Origin: an uncultured Muribaculaceae bacterium
Lineage (GTDB): Bacteria; Bacteroidota; Bacteroidia; Bacteroidales; Muribaculaceae
DNA: 64,000 nucleotides
Direction: 5' to 3'
NCBI GenBank assembly: GCA_944321875.1
Contig: CALUMX010000002.1
Coordinates: 1 to 64,000 of the forward strand
This document shows, piece after piece, positions 37,693-46,375 of this stretch. Position 1 is the first letter of the stretch, and the number at the start of each line of letters is the position of its first letter. The position numbers and the translations under genes were made by a program. The notes under the pieces were generated by a model. The model was not told where the DNA came from. It worked only from the letters and a program-made list of their open reading frames with translations, and ran no database searches.

Positions 37693-38832
37693 ATGAAAAT
37701 TGTCATCGCATCCGATAAATTCAAAGGCTCATTGACCTCAAGCGAAGTGGCTGATGCCATTTCCGAGGGCATCTGTACTGTCTTTCCCTCATGTAAGATT
37801 GCAAAAGTAAGCGTTGCAGATGGTGGCGACGGTACCGCACAGATTATCACCGATAGCCTTCAGGGCATTGTCCGAGAAACGGAGACTTTCGACGCCCTGC
37901 GTCGGCTCGTCACCTCCAGCTATGGCATCGTAAACAACGACACTGCCGTCATCGACATAGCTTCGGCTTCCGGGCTTGCCATGCTCAAACCGGAAGAGAG
38001 AAACCCGATGTCCACCTCAACGTTCGGCACAGGATTGCTCATCAGAGATGCCATTGACCTCGGCATGCGAAAATTTCTCATTGGCGTTGGTGGCAGTGCC
38101 ACCAACGACGGAGGCATCGGCCTGCTGTCAGCACTCGGCTTCATCTTCCGAAACCAGGAGGGTTGTCCCCTGCCGCCTTCCGGGAAGTCGCTCAATGAAA
38201 TCAGTGAAATCGATGACAGTGCTGTTATACCCGAATTGTGGAAATGCCAATTCGACATATTGTGCGACGTCGATGCCCATTTCTATGGGCCACAAGGTGC
38301 CGCCTATGTATTTGCGCCGCAAAAAGGAGCTTCGCCCGACGAGGTCATCACCCTCGACAATGGTTTGCGGAATTTCGCAAAAATCATCCGGCAATACAAC
38401 GGCAAGAACGTGCAAGATGTCCCCTATGCCGGCGCTGCAGGTGCTGCCGGCGGCGGTATGTGGGCATTAATCAATGCGCGGCTGCGACCCGGCATCGGAA
38501 CCATGCTTGACACCATCGGCTTTGAAGACATTATTGAGGGTGCCGACCTGGTCATTACCGGAGAAGGGGCTGTCGACCGACAGACTTTCATGGGAAAAAC
38601 GCCCTATGGTGTAGCCATGGCTGCCAACGCTAAAAACATCCCGACCATATTGCTCGCCGGCTCCGTAAACGCATTCGGCTATCAGGACGACAATCCTTTC
38701 GCCGGCGTTTACAGCATACAGCCCCGCCCTGTCGACCTACAGACCGCTCTCCAAAAAGAATTTGCCTATGACAACCTTAGACATACGGCTGAGCAAATCT
38801 TCCGCACACTAAAGGCCGTCGGAATATATTAG
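37693..38832 (+). CDS. Glycerate kinase (GlxK/GarK type)
   Basis: 379 residues from ATG 37693. The N-terminal MKIVIASDKFKGSLTSSEVADAI and VSVADGGDGTAQIITDSL are diagnostic of the type I glycerate kinases, which phosphorylate glycerate to 2-phosphoglycerate with ATP. GVGGSATNDGGIGLLSALGF and ITGEGAVDRQTFMGKTPYGV complete the active site. The frame is open to 37633, but the extra residues do not look like this family. The hydroxyacid dehydrogenase at 51.9 kb could supply glycerate; this link is inferred. Confidence 0.93.
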   Translation: MKIVIASDKFKGSLTSSEVADAISEGICTVFPSCKIAKVSVADGGDGTAQIITDSLQGIVRETETFDALRRLVTSSYGIVNNDTAVIDIASASGLAMLKPEERNPMSTSTFGTGLLIRDAIDLGMRKFLIGVGGSATNDGGIGLLSALGFIFRNQEGCPLPPSGKSLNEISEIDDSAVIPELWKCQFDILCDVDAHFYGPQGAAYVFAPQKGASPDEVITLDNGLRNFAKIIRQYNGKNVQDVPYAGAAGAAGGGMWALINARLRPGIGTMLDTIGFEDIIEGADLVITGEGAVDRQTFMGKTPYGVAMAANAKNIPTILLAGSVNAFGYQDDNPFAGVYSIQPRPVDLQTALQKEFAYDNLRHTAEQIFRTLKAVGIY

Positions 38833-38864
38833 CAACGCATTTAACGAATATTTCGTATCAAAGA

Positions 38865-38896
38865 TTTGTCTTTCCGCCGTAAATTTCCTAACTTTG
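38865..38896 (+). promoter_or_regulatory. Nucleoside phosphorylase promoter with -33 and -7 boxes
   Basis: TTTG at 38865-38868, 20 nt, then TAACTTTG at 38889-38896; the start codon follows 55 nt later. Confidence 0.75.
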
Positions 38897-38951
38897 AGTA
38901 TGTGCCTAAAAGCACATACCATACAAATAAAAAACATAAAACTGACAACTC

Positions 38952-39824
38952 ATGGCAAGAATCATTCCTGCATCAGAATTGATTATCAATGCAGACGGCT
39001 CAATATTCCACCTGCATCTGAAACCCGAAATGCTCACCGACCGCATTATTCTGGTCGGCGACCCTGCACGGGTCGACATGGTAGCATCATTCTTTGACAA
39101 GAAAATCCATGAGGTTTCCAGCCGCGAATTCCACACTATCGTAGGTGAATACAAAGGCAAACCGGTCATGTGCCTGTCGCACGGAATCGGAGCTGACAAC
39201 ATCGACATCGTCGTAAACGAGCTGGATGCCTTGGCCAATATTGATTTCGAGACCCGTACCGTAAAAGATACATTCCGCCAGCTCTCCATGGTGAGAGTCG
39301 GCACATCCGGCAGCCTGCAGAACGACATTCCGGTTGGCGCAATGGTTGTAGCCGGCAAGGCGTTGGGAATCGATGGTGCGTTCCATTTCTACAAGGACTC
39401 AGAAAAATACCGGGACATCGAACTGGAAAACGAGTTCATCCGTCAGACAGGATGGAATCCGATATGGAACCGCCCCTACATCGTTGATGCAAATGAAAGT
39501 CTCACAAAACAAATACTGACCGACGAAATGACTGTAGGCATCACCATCACTGCCAACGGTTTCTACGGCCCACAAGGTCGTGAACTCCGACTCAGCATTG
39601 CTGACGAGAACTACAAAAACGCCCTTAATAAATTCAGCTACAAAGGTTACCGCCTCACCAATTTCGAAATGGAGAGCGCAATGCTTCAGGGTCTTTCCAA
39701 ACTGATGGGACACCGTGCGGTTACGGTATGCTCCATTATCGCCGGACGTATGACCAACAATGCAAACACGAACTACAAAGGCTCAATCGAAGAGCTGATA
39801 AAAATAATTCTTGAAAAGATTTAA
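38952..39824 (+). CDS. Nucleoside phosphorylase, uridine phosphorylase-like
   Basis: 290 residues of the NP-I family. Phosphate-site segment RIILVGDPARVDMVASFF, ribose segment SHGIGADNIDIVVNEL, RVGTSGSLQNDIPVGAMVV, and the MESAML sugar-binding motif near residue 240 are visible. It probably splits uridine or a related nucleoside with phosphate for salvage. It is longer than E. coli Udp (about 250), with an insertion after residue 140. Substrate specificity is not certain. A small unknown gene follows 18 bp downstream in the same operon. Confidence 0.85.
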   Translation: MARIIPASELIINADGSIFHLHLKPEMLTDRIILVGDPARVDMVASFFDKKIHEVSSREFHTIVGEYKGKPVMCLSHGIGADNIDIVVNELDALANIDFETRTVKDTFRQLSMVRVGTSGSLQNDIPVGAMVVAGKALGIDGAFHFYKDSEKYRDIELENEFIRQTGWNPIWNRPYIVDANESLTKQILTDEMTVGITITANGFYGPQGRELRLSIADENYKNALNKFSYKGYRLTNFEMESAMLQGLSKLMGHRAVTVCSIIAGRMTNNANTNYKGSIEELIKIILEKI

Positions 39825-39842
39825 CCTCAAAACAATATTATT

Positions 39843-40199
39843 ATGGCAAACAAAAGACAATTAAAGAAGTATCTGAAAAATACAGCAGCCAACATTGCTG
39901 GCGAAACTGTTTTCATTATCAACTATTTTGAGAACGTTGACGAGGCAAAGGCAAACGATATTATTGACCGTACACTCCAATTGCTGACTGAAAAAGTGGC
40001 AGAAGCGTCCGTTTCTTTCGATAAGACCTATGCTATCAGCTTCAACAAGGACCGTAAGGCATACCGCAAGGAAAAAGCCGCTTATTTCAAACAATGCTAC
40101 AAAAAACTTGTGGCTGACTACAACGAAGGAGTAAAGGCTATCCTCAAGGACATGAACGCACTCATTACTCCTGAGCAACACAAAGAACTTATCGGATAG
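39843..40199 (+). CDS. Small lysine-rich conserved-looking protein, unknown function
   Basis: 118 residues, mostly helical, rich in Lys and Ala, with no signal peptide or membrane helix. The C-terminal half (RKAYRKEKAAYFKQCYKKLVADYNEGVKAILKDMNALI) looks like a positively charged coiled helix. No known domain is recognised. Codon use is like that of highly expressed neighbours, and a strong terminator follows, so it is a real gene at the end of the phosphorylase operon. Confidence 0.7.
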   Translation: MANKRQLKKYLKNTAANIAGETVFIINYFENVDEAKANDIIDRTLQLLTEKVAEASVSFDKTYAISFNKDRKAYRKEKAAYFKQCYKKLVADYNEGVKAILKDMNALITPEQHKELIG

Positions 40200-40216
40200 T
40201 AATTCCCCCATATCAT

Positions 40217-40252
40217 AAAAGGTCTGTATCTTCGTGTGATACAGACCTTTTT
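40217..40252 (+). terminator. Terminator of the phosphorylase operon
   Basis: A perfect 14-bp stem (aaaaggtctgtatc and its complement) with an 8-nt loop, ending in T6. Confidence 0.88.
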
Positions 40253-40309
40253 TATAGACAGAGTATGTTTTTCCAGTCTCATCTATCATGTTAGTTAATC
40301 TTCCATGAC

Positions 40310-40604
40310 CTACTTGATGGCTTCGGGCATGATGTCCTAGTTCCAATACAGTTCGGCAAATATGCTTTCCGCACTGACATAAGAAATTACGTCCTACTGC
40401 CGATCACTGGCCAATACTTCCAAGCATACTCCTTAAAATACCGCTTCTCTCTGAATCTTCCAAGTCCGGGCTGTCAAGTCTGGCAAGACAGGCTTTGGTA
40501 TTGGAAATCATTTCAAATACCTCTGGGTTCTGACTGTTGCAATATTCTCCAAACCTGAACCGGTCGTGATTGCTTGTATGATGTTGAAACAGTTCTTTTT
40601 CCAT
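40310..40604 (-). pseudogene. Remnant of a sugar O-acetyltransferase (maltose acetyltransferase type)
   Basis: A 66-codon frame starts at 40604 and matches the N-terminal Mac domain: FGEYCNSQNPEVFEMI followed by the ARLDSP and LRSMLGSIGQ segments. A TGA stop (40406-40404) interrupts it. The same frame continues as SAVGRNFLCQCGKHI, which fits the next part of the family, then loses similarity. The hexapeptide-repeat body is missing. It is a truncated, stopped gene. It lies in the AT-rich accessory patch between the phosphorylase operon and the esterase. Between 40605 and 40816 I see nothing recognisable. Confidence 0.65.
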
Positions 40605-40816
40605 ATAACTTTCCTATTGTAATCTGCAACTCTTCCCGTAAGATAAATAGACAGCTGCAATGAAGCAAATTGTGATCAGAACAAGATATAGAATAAAACC
40701 GGTAATATGATAGTGGCTGGTTCATAGCTCTTTTTGATAAATAAGTCCACGCAAAGTGAAGCAGTAAATATTTAATAATTAAATACATACAACTATTTCA
40801 TTTAATTTCAATATAC

Positions 40817-42205
40817 CTAATGTTTTATATTTTCCAGTATCGATATTCCGTTTTTCAGTAGTTCTCCAGCTTTTTCTGGATCAACAAAATTATTTTTCAG
40901 AATAACAGGATTACTGATAGCAAATTTCATCTGCTCTATACCTTGTTTTATGAGATAATTATTTTCTATTGATAGTACACCTTGATAATAGGAGAATATG
41001 GCTTTTTCATCAGGATATATCTTTTTTCCTTCTTCCAGAAGTTTCCATGCTTTTTTGTATTGTCCAAGTTTTGGCAAAACATTCAATGCGTACACTCTTC
41101 TCCAATATAGAGTTTCATGCTCCAGTTTCAATTTCTTGTATCTGGCCAAACATCGGTCTAAGAAATAATCTGCCTCTTCCCATAGGCCAAGTTTATTCAT
41201 TAAATCTCCCATTACCCCCAAAGCATTAGGGTCAGACTCTTCATTCATCAGGGCATTCTTATAATAGACGCGTAATTTATCGATAGATTCTTTTTCATCC
41301 CTTCGGATGGCTGTCCATAAGAAGGCTGAGATGTAGGAACCCGAAATGGGAAGTGCCTGGTTATAAAGATTCTTATTACTTTCATTTATGTTTGAAAAAA
41401 TCTCCCAAAGTGAGGTATCCGATTGTTCTATAATATTATATATGTTTCCCATATTGTAATATTTGTCATACAGCCCTGTTAGAGCTACCATTATACCAGC
41501 AGGAATTATGGACATGTGATCTGCCTTGATGGTTTTTAGCTTTACATCATAATGTTTTTCATGAAAGGTCTTGTACAAATTCTGTCCAAAAGATTTTCTT
41601 CCATCAGTATCATCCTCTGCTGTGATTATACGGATACTTGGGACGTTTGTCTTATAGTTAGTCTCAAAACGGGGGAGCTGTCCCATCTCTTCTGGTGAAA
41701 ATAGAATATATGACTTTATATAATCATTCCCTGCGTCAATATAGTAATTGAGATAACTTGCCGTGTATGAATGGCCCACTAAGGTATTGAAACCGGATGT
41801 GGGAAGGATTTTACTTATTTCTCTTGCCAAATCGGTATTAATGTAGTTGTAAAATAGTTCCCCGCTTGAATCAAGGCTGTTGTTGGATAGGTCATATCCG
41901 ACATCGTTCCGATTCCCGGGAGTTGAATAGTCAATCGCTACAACCGCTGTTGGAGGTATATACTCAAATGTCTGTAAATAAATTGCAGTCGATGCAATCA
42001 GATCAAAGGCATAGTCTGCGTCCAAAACGAACAATATGTTGTACTTTACATTGGGATAGACAGAAGTAGGTACAGCTATCCTGAATGAACGTGTTTCCTT
42101 ATAAGTTGTTGACTTGAATGAATGATGTTCAACATTCATAATGTTTTGCGATATGGCAATGTTGCAAATAAGAGAACACAAGACATATAGAAGTATTTTT
42201 TTCAT
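40817..42205 (-). CDS. Secreted esterase (PF00756-like) with C-terminal TPR-like helices
   Basis: 462 residues. A signal peptide (MKKILLYVLCSLICNIAIS) leads into an alpha/beta hydrolase of the putative esterase family. The nucleophile is Ser in GHSYTASYL (the usual GHSxGG is altered), the acid probably Asp in EDDTDGRK and the His in KADHMSI. Residues about 290-460 are helical repeats (GVMGDLMNKLGLWEEADYFL) like TPRs. The gene is markedly AT-rich and uses AGA/ATA codons more than its neighbours, which suggests lateral acquisition. The substrate is unknown; related secreted enzymes cut siderophore or carbohydrate esters. Confidence 0.78.
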   Translation of the reverse strand: MKKILLYVLCSLICNIAISQNIMNVEHHSFKSTTYKETRSFRIAVPTSVYPNVKYNILFVLDADYAFDLIASTAIYLQTFEYIPPTAVVAIDYSTPGNRNDVGYDLSNNSLDSSGELFYNYINTDLAREISKILPTSGFNTLVGHSYTASYLNYYIDAGNDYIKSYILFSPEEMGQLPRFETNYKTNVPSIRIITAEDDTDGRKSFGQNLYKTFHEKHYDVKLKTIKADHMSIIPAGIMVALTGLYDKYYNMGNIYNIIEQSDTSLWEIFSNINESNKNLYNQALPISGSYISAFLWTAIRRDEKESIDKLRVYYKNALMNEESDPNALGVMGDLMNKLGLWEEADYFLDRCLARYKKLKLEHETLYWRRVYALNVLPKLGQYKKAWKLLEEGKKIYPDEKAIFSYYQGVLSIENNYLIKQGIEQMKFAISNPVILKNNFVDPEKAGELLKNGISILENIKH

Positions 42206-42225
42206 AACTTATCTTTTAAGTAATT

Positions 42226-42379
42226 CATAACAATGGCAATCGAGAAATCGACTGTTCTTGAAGCAGGTTTTCCGGAAGATGCAGCACTTACTGAAATCGG
42301 CTTTTTTGAGAATCTTTATCGGCGCCGGGTTGCTTTCGAAAAATATGAGCATGGCCGAACAGTACCGGAATGCCTTAGA
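42226..42379 (-). pseudogene. Possible remnant of a dihydrodipicolinate synthase-family gene
   Basis: On the minus strand a short frame reads CSAMLIFFESNPAPIKILKK, resembling the LFxExNPxPVK segment near the C-terminus of DapA-family lyases. No intact reading frame surrounds it. The match is short, so this is a weak call; the stretch may simply be non-coding. A plus-strand frame of 49 codons (42232-42381) is also open but resembles nothing I know. Confidence 0.25.
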
Positions 42380-42439
42380 TAATCGTCCACATCTTGTACA
42401 ACGGATTCGGACATTACGCCCTTGAATGATTTTCCCATA

Positions 42440-43747
42440 TTATAATGATTGAGCAGTTAGCAGCAGGTTAAGTTGATCTCCAACTCCTGCATGGCTTTCA
42501 TTGACTATGTCGATGAAGTCCGTATATTTCAACGGATACTTTCCCGCATACTCCTTATAGAATCTGGATATGACGCTCATCAGTTCACCGTATCCTATCT
42601 GTTCCGCAATACGGATCAGCGCCAGCGGACCTTTCCTGTATATGACGGTATTGTTGTTGTTTGTCACGACATTGACGATAGGTTCATCCTGTGGAGTTCC
42701 CTTGATTTTCTCATATTCAGACTTACATCGGTCAAGTTGGGATTCGTAATATTCGGAGCCACAGACATACCGGATAAACATGAGGGTCATAAACTCATTC
42801 AGTGTCTCTTTAATAAAATAGGCACCCGATTGTCCGTCATCAATGAGCAACGTCCATTCACCCAGCCATCTATGTCCTATCTCATGAACAAGTGGATATA
42901 TGTCAGGATATGTAGAAAACTTCTCCTGCGAAGCGGAAATGAAGCCAACGTTATATCTATTGCTGAACCCTTTCCCATTATGGAACAGATATACAGGAAG
43001 AGCCGTCACATTCCTGTCTTCAGAAATATAGTCTTCTCCATATACTCTACTAAAGAAAGTGATAGATGCCTTAGTCAGTTCAAGCAGTTCGTCATACCTA
43101 TCCTTGCCGCACTGCATACCCTTAATCTGGTAAATAGATAACTTGCCCGGGATGTATTCATCTGTCCTTTGATAAGCATCATTGCGTATAAAGGCCAAAG
43201 TCAACGACTGAGACAGAATATGATTCAATTTGCCGCTATATTTCGTAGTATCGTCCGACTCCAACGGATATGAGCAGATAAGGGAAAGTGAATCCGGTGT
43301 TTCCACATTCAAGGCTACATCCATGAAAGTATTCGGCACATAAGGATAGAAATATTCACCAAAACTGGTTTCCCATAGTTCAGCCTTGCCTTCTCCATAA
43401 ATAAAAAATGCAGATAGGTTTGTGTAGTTGTATTCCATATTGACACGAACAACCTGTTCTTGTCTTTTCCGAAAAACAATATTCTTTGCCTCTTGATTAT
43501 ATTCAAACCCAACACTGTCAACCTTCAGATTGTCAACCGAGAACTCCTGCCCTCCACCAAAATTCATAATAACGCTATCTTCATTTTGGAAATCCAATGA
43601 AAAAGAACATTTGATATGAAGATTGGCAGCATCCTGCCTCTCTTTGCTGAAGCAAAGCGTATAACTCCTTATTTCTTCTGCTATTGCGACAGGAAACACG
43701 ACCACGCATAAAATTGCGATGCAAAGCAACTTTCTCATAATGCTCAT
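42440..43747 (-). CDS. Secreted M1-like (gluzincin) metallopeptidase
   Basis: 435 residues from ATG 43747. A signal peptide (MSIMRKLLCIAILCVVVFPVAIA) is followed by a beta-rich N-terminal region and a catalytic domain with zinc motif HEIGH (VHEIGHRWLGEW) and a downstream Glu in ETLNEFMTLMF, the HExxH-(18)-E layout. YRKGPLALIRIAEQIG follows, as in M1 proteins. It lacks a clear GAMEN motif, so it may not be an aminopeptidase. Start 43747 is chosen because GAGGAGG lies 5 nt upstream, a strong Shine-Dalgarno unusual in Bacteroidota, and because the frame above it runs through the pepD terminator. Confidence 0.8.
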   Translation of the reverse strand: MSIMRKLLCIAILCVVVFPVAIAEEIRSYTLCFSKERQDAANLHIKCSFSLDFQNEDSVIMNFGGGQEFSVDNLKVDSVGFEYNQEAKNIVFRKRQEQVVRVNMEYNYTNLSAFFIYGEGKAELWETSFGEYFYPYVPNTFMDVALNVETPDSLSLICSYPLESDDTTKYSGKLNHILSQSLTLAFIRNDAYQRTDEYIPGKLSIYQIKGMQCGKDRYDELLELTKASITFFSRVYGEDYISEDRNVTALPVYLFHNGKGFSNRYNVGFISASQEKFSTYPDIYPLVHEIGHRWLGEWTLLIDDGQSGAYFIKETLNEFMTLMFIRYVCGSEYYESQLDRCKSEYEKIKGTPQDEPIVNVVTNNNNTVIYRKGPLALIRIAEQIGYGELMSVISRFYKEYAGKYPLKYTDFIDIVNESHAGVGDQLNLLLTAQSL

Positions 43748-43752
43748 TACGT

Positions 43753-43769
43753 TAACCTCCTCAAAATTA
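43753..43769 (-). promoter_or_regulatory. -7 box and strong Shine-Dalgarno of the metallopeptidase gene
   Basis: On the minus strand TAATTTTG (43769-43762) is followed by GAGGAGG (43759-43753) and the ATG at 43747. The predicted leader is very short and consists almost only of the ribosome-binding site. Confidence 0.5.
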
Positions 43770-43792
43770 GCATGACATTTATCAAAACAATA

Positions 43793-43831
43793 ATGGAGGA
43801 ATGCATATCTATCTGACATGCATTCCTCCAT
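43793..43831 (-). terminator. Terminator after pepD
   Basis: A perfect 14-bp stem (atggaggaatgcat and its complement) with an 11-nt loop, 22 bp after the pepD stop, followed on the minus strand by tattgtttt. Confidence 0.8.
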
Positions 43832-43852
43832 CTTATTTCTCAGTAACGGATA

Positions 43853-45310
43853 TTACTTCAAAGGAGCGTTCTCGATTGACTTCACGAGGAAATCGTAGAA
43901 CTTCTCAACTGTAGGAATCAACACCTTTTCATCCGGAGAGTGAGGAGAACGCAATGTCGGACCAAATGAAATCATGTCAAGGCCCGGTACGTTTGCACCA
44001 ATAATACCACATTCAAGACCGGCATGAACCACCTTAACTGCCGGTTCAACACCAAACTGGTTCTTGTAAGCCTCTCTCATTGACTTGAGAATAGCAGAGT
44101 CTACATTTGGCTGCCATCCTGAATATGCACCGCTCATCTCAACTTTAGCACCTGCAAGTGTGAAACAGCTTTCAATACTTTTGGCAAGGAACATCTTCAT
44201 TGAGTCGGAAGAACTTCTTGTCAGGAACTGAACAGAAACCGTTCCACCCTCTGCCTTAACCACAGAAAGGTTAGTTGAAGTTTCAACTGTATCAGGGATA
44301 GTCGGTATATATCTGAACACTCCGTTAGGACAAGCATAAAGGGAATTGAGAACCTTGTTCTGCATTTCTTCCGGCATCTCAGCAGATGGAAGCGCAACCT
44401 CTTCAGCCTTCAATGAGATATTCTCCTCAATAGTCTTGTATTCTTCAGCGAACAATGCCTCAAATTCAGCAGCCAATTTGAATACATCCTCTTTCTTCTC
44501 AGCAGGAACTGTAATTACAGCCTCTGCCTCACGCGGAATGGCATTTCGCATATTACCGCCATGCATTGACGCAAGTCTTGCACCACATTGTGCAACAGCT
44601 TCATGAAGGAATCGTACCATCAGTTTGTTTGCATTGCCACGACCCTTGTCAATCTCAAGACCAGAATGACCTCCACGCAAACCTTTCAGCACAACTTTCA
44701 CAGCACTGCGGCCTTCGGCAGGCGCAACTTCCGCATACTGGATGGTTATATTGATGTCAATACCACCTGCGCAACCAATATAAAGCTCGCCCTCGTCTTC
44801 TGAATCCAGATTGAGAAGGACTTCACCCTTGATATCTTCACCCTTGAGACCAAATGCGCCATACATGCCTGTTTCCTCATCCACAGTTATCAGCGCTTCC
44901 AGATATCCGTGTTGAATGCTGTCATCCTCAAGCACAGCCATGATTGCCGCAACACCCATACCGTTGTCAGCACCGAGGGTTGTTCCTTTGGCCTTAACCC
45001 AGTCACCGTCAACGTAGGTCTGAATAGGGTCATTTACAAAATCATGAACAGTATCATTGTTTTTCTGCGGCACCATATCCATGTGAGCTTGAAGAATAAG
45101 CCCCTTTCTGTTCTCCATTCCTGGTTTGGCCGGTTTTCGGATAATCACATTACCTACAGAATCAACAAGTGTTTCCAGGTTCAGACTTTTACCAAAATTC
45201 ACAAGAAACTCAGTAATCTTTTCCATGTGACCCGAAGGACGCGGTACCTGGGTCAAGGCATGGAAATGTTTCCATACTGCAGTCGGTTTCAAAGATAGTA
45301 TTTCACACAT
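43853..45310 (-). CDS. pepD: Aminoacyl-histidine dipeptidase (M20C, PepD)
   Basis: 485 residues. It hydrolyses dipeptides such as Xaa-His in the cytoplasm with two zinc ions. Metal-site segments: LQAHMDMVPQKN, TLGADNGMGVAAIMAVLED, the bridging Asp/Glu region VDEETGMYGAFGL, and LNLDSEDEGELYIGCAGG. The late FGPTLRSPHSPDEKV carries the last His ligand. No signal peptide. It has a -7 box at 45351-45358 and a terminator, so it is monocistronic. Confidence 0.94.
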   Translation of the reverse strand: MCEILSLKPTAVWKHFHALTQVPRPSGHMEKITEFLVNFGKSLNLETLVDSVGNVIIRKPAKPGMENRKGLILQAHMDMVPQKNNDTVHDFVNDPIQTYVDGDWVKAKGTTLGADNGMGVAAIMAVLEDDSIQHGYLEALITVDEETGMYGAFGLKGEDIKGEVLLNLDSEDEGELYIGCAGGIDINITIQYAEVAPAEGRSAVKVVLKGLRGGHSGLEIDKGRGNANKLMVRFLHEAVAQCGARLASMHGGNMRNAIPREAEAVITVPAEKKEDVFKLAAEFEALFAEEYKTIEENISLKAEEVALPSAEMPEEMQNKVLNSLYACPNGVFRYIPTIPDTVETSTNLSVVKAEGGTVSVQFLTRSSSDSMKMFLAKSIESCFTLAGAKVEMSGAYSGWQPNVDSAILKSMREAYKNQFGVEPAVKVVHAGLECGIIGANVPGLDMISFGPTLRSPHSPDEKVLIPTVEKFYDFLVKSIENAPLK

Positions 45311-45350
45311 AGTTTTAGTTAGTTTTGATATTAGATAATAATCTATATAA

Positions 45351-45358
45351 CAAAGCTA
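45351..45358 (-). promoter_or_regulatory. -7 promoter box for pepD
   Basis: The minus-strand read is TAGCTTTG, 40 nt before the start codon. Confidence 0.5.
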
Positions 45359-45469
45359 TTAAAAAAGTTTGAATTCCACAATAGCAACCATTTCCTCTCC
45401 ATACAAAAGAAGAGCGGGACGCTCCCGAAGGAACACCCCTCTCTCATTTATTCTTGAAAGAATCCGTTT

Positions 45470-46372
45470 TTAGAACATCTTTTCCGGGTACTCACCATTA
45501 GCATGAAGTTCTGCAAACTTAGCCACTACCGCAGGACGGTCAGCAGCATAAGTCACGCCAAACCACTTCGACGTAGTGTCGAGCACTTTCACCTTGGCCT
45601 TTCCGCTGTTCACCAAGTCATTTACCAGCAACGGAATGAAGAATTCTGCCTTCAGATTACCGATATTCTCTTTCAGGAATGACTTGAAGTAATCTTCGCT
45701 ATACTTGAAATAGTCAGGAGTGAAGCCCCACATATTCATTGATACCGGAGTCATCGGGTCAAGCTTCTGTACTTGATTGTTCTCGTCAGTGAAAACAATT
45801 TCTCCTGCTTCGTTGTAACCGATAGCCGTACGCTCAACGACTGTAGTCAGATAACCGTTCTCCTGCGAGCAAACGCCACGGGCTACCGTACCACTCTCAG
45901 ACATCGTGTTACCCACACGGAAGCCAACCATACAATAATCACCTTCCGTCGTACGCTCACGCATCAATTCCTTTGCAAGCACTTCGAAGCTGTTACGGCC
46001 ATAGAAGTCATCGGCATTGATAACGGCAAACGGCTCTTTAATCACGTCCTTGCCCATAAGCACTGCATGGTTTGTACCCCATGGTTTTGAACGCTCTGCC
46101 GGGCATGTAAATCCTTCCGGAAGATTATCCAGAGCCTGGAACACAACCTCAACAGGAATGTGACCTTCATATTTAGACAAAATCTTGCTTCTGAAATCAG
46201 CCTCAAAATCCTTGCGGATAACGAAAACTACCTTGCCAAAACCACTGCGGATTGCATCATAAATTGAATAGTCCATGATTGTCTCTCCCTGAGGACCAAG
46301 TCCGTCAAGTTGTTTCAAGCCACCATAGCGGCTTCCCATACCAGCCGCAAGTACAAATAATGTAGGTTTCAT
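45470..46372 (-). CDS. Sugar-phosphate nucleotidyltransferase of the galactose operon
   Basis: 300 residues with the NTP_transferase fold. The N-terminal nucleotide loop LAAGMGSRYGGLKQLDGLGP and the DxD-like AVINADDFYGRNSFEVL (metal site) are clear. It joins a sugar 1-phosphate with an NTP to give NDP-sugar. It is the last gene of galK-galM-nucleotidyltransferase, 3 bp after galM. Because no galT is seen in the operon, it may convert galactose-1-phosphate or glucose-1-phosphate to the UDP-sugar. That is an inference; the exact substrate cannot be read from the sequence. Confidence 0.82.
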   Translation of the reverse strand: MKPTLFVLAAGMGSRYGGLKQLDGLGPQGETIMDYSIYDAIRSGFGKVVFVIRKDFEADFRSKILSKYEGHIPVEVVFQALDNLPEGFTCPAERSKPWGTNHAVLMGKDVIKEPFAVINADDFYGRNSFEVLAKELMRERTTEGDYCMVGFRVGNTMSESGTVARGVCSQENGYLTTVVERTAIGYNEAGEIVFTDENNQVQKLDPMTPVSMNMWGFTPDYFKYSEDYFKSFLKENIGNLKAEFFIPLLVNDLVNSGKAKVKVLDTTSKWFGVTYAADRPAVVAKFAELHANGEYPEKMF

Positions 46373-46375
46373 ATC

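Noticed and set aside
40513..40788. Minus-strand 91-codon frame with a hydrophobic start
   Set aside because: It overlaps the acetyltransferase remnant in another frame, and shows no motif or start context.
45405..45440. Hairpin gagcg/cgctc upstream of pepD as a terminator for the nucleotidyltransferase
   Set aside because: The stem is only 5 bp with competing pairings and the T-run is poor.
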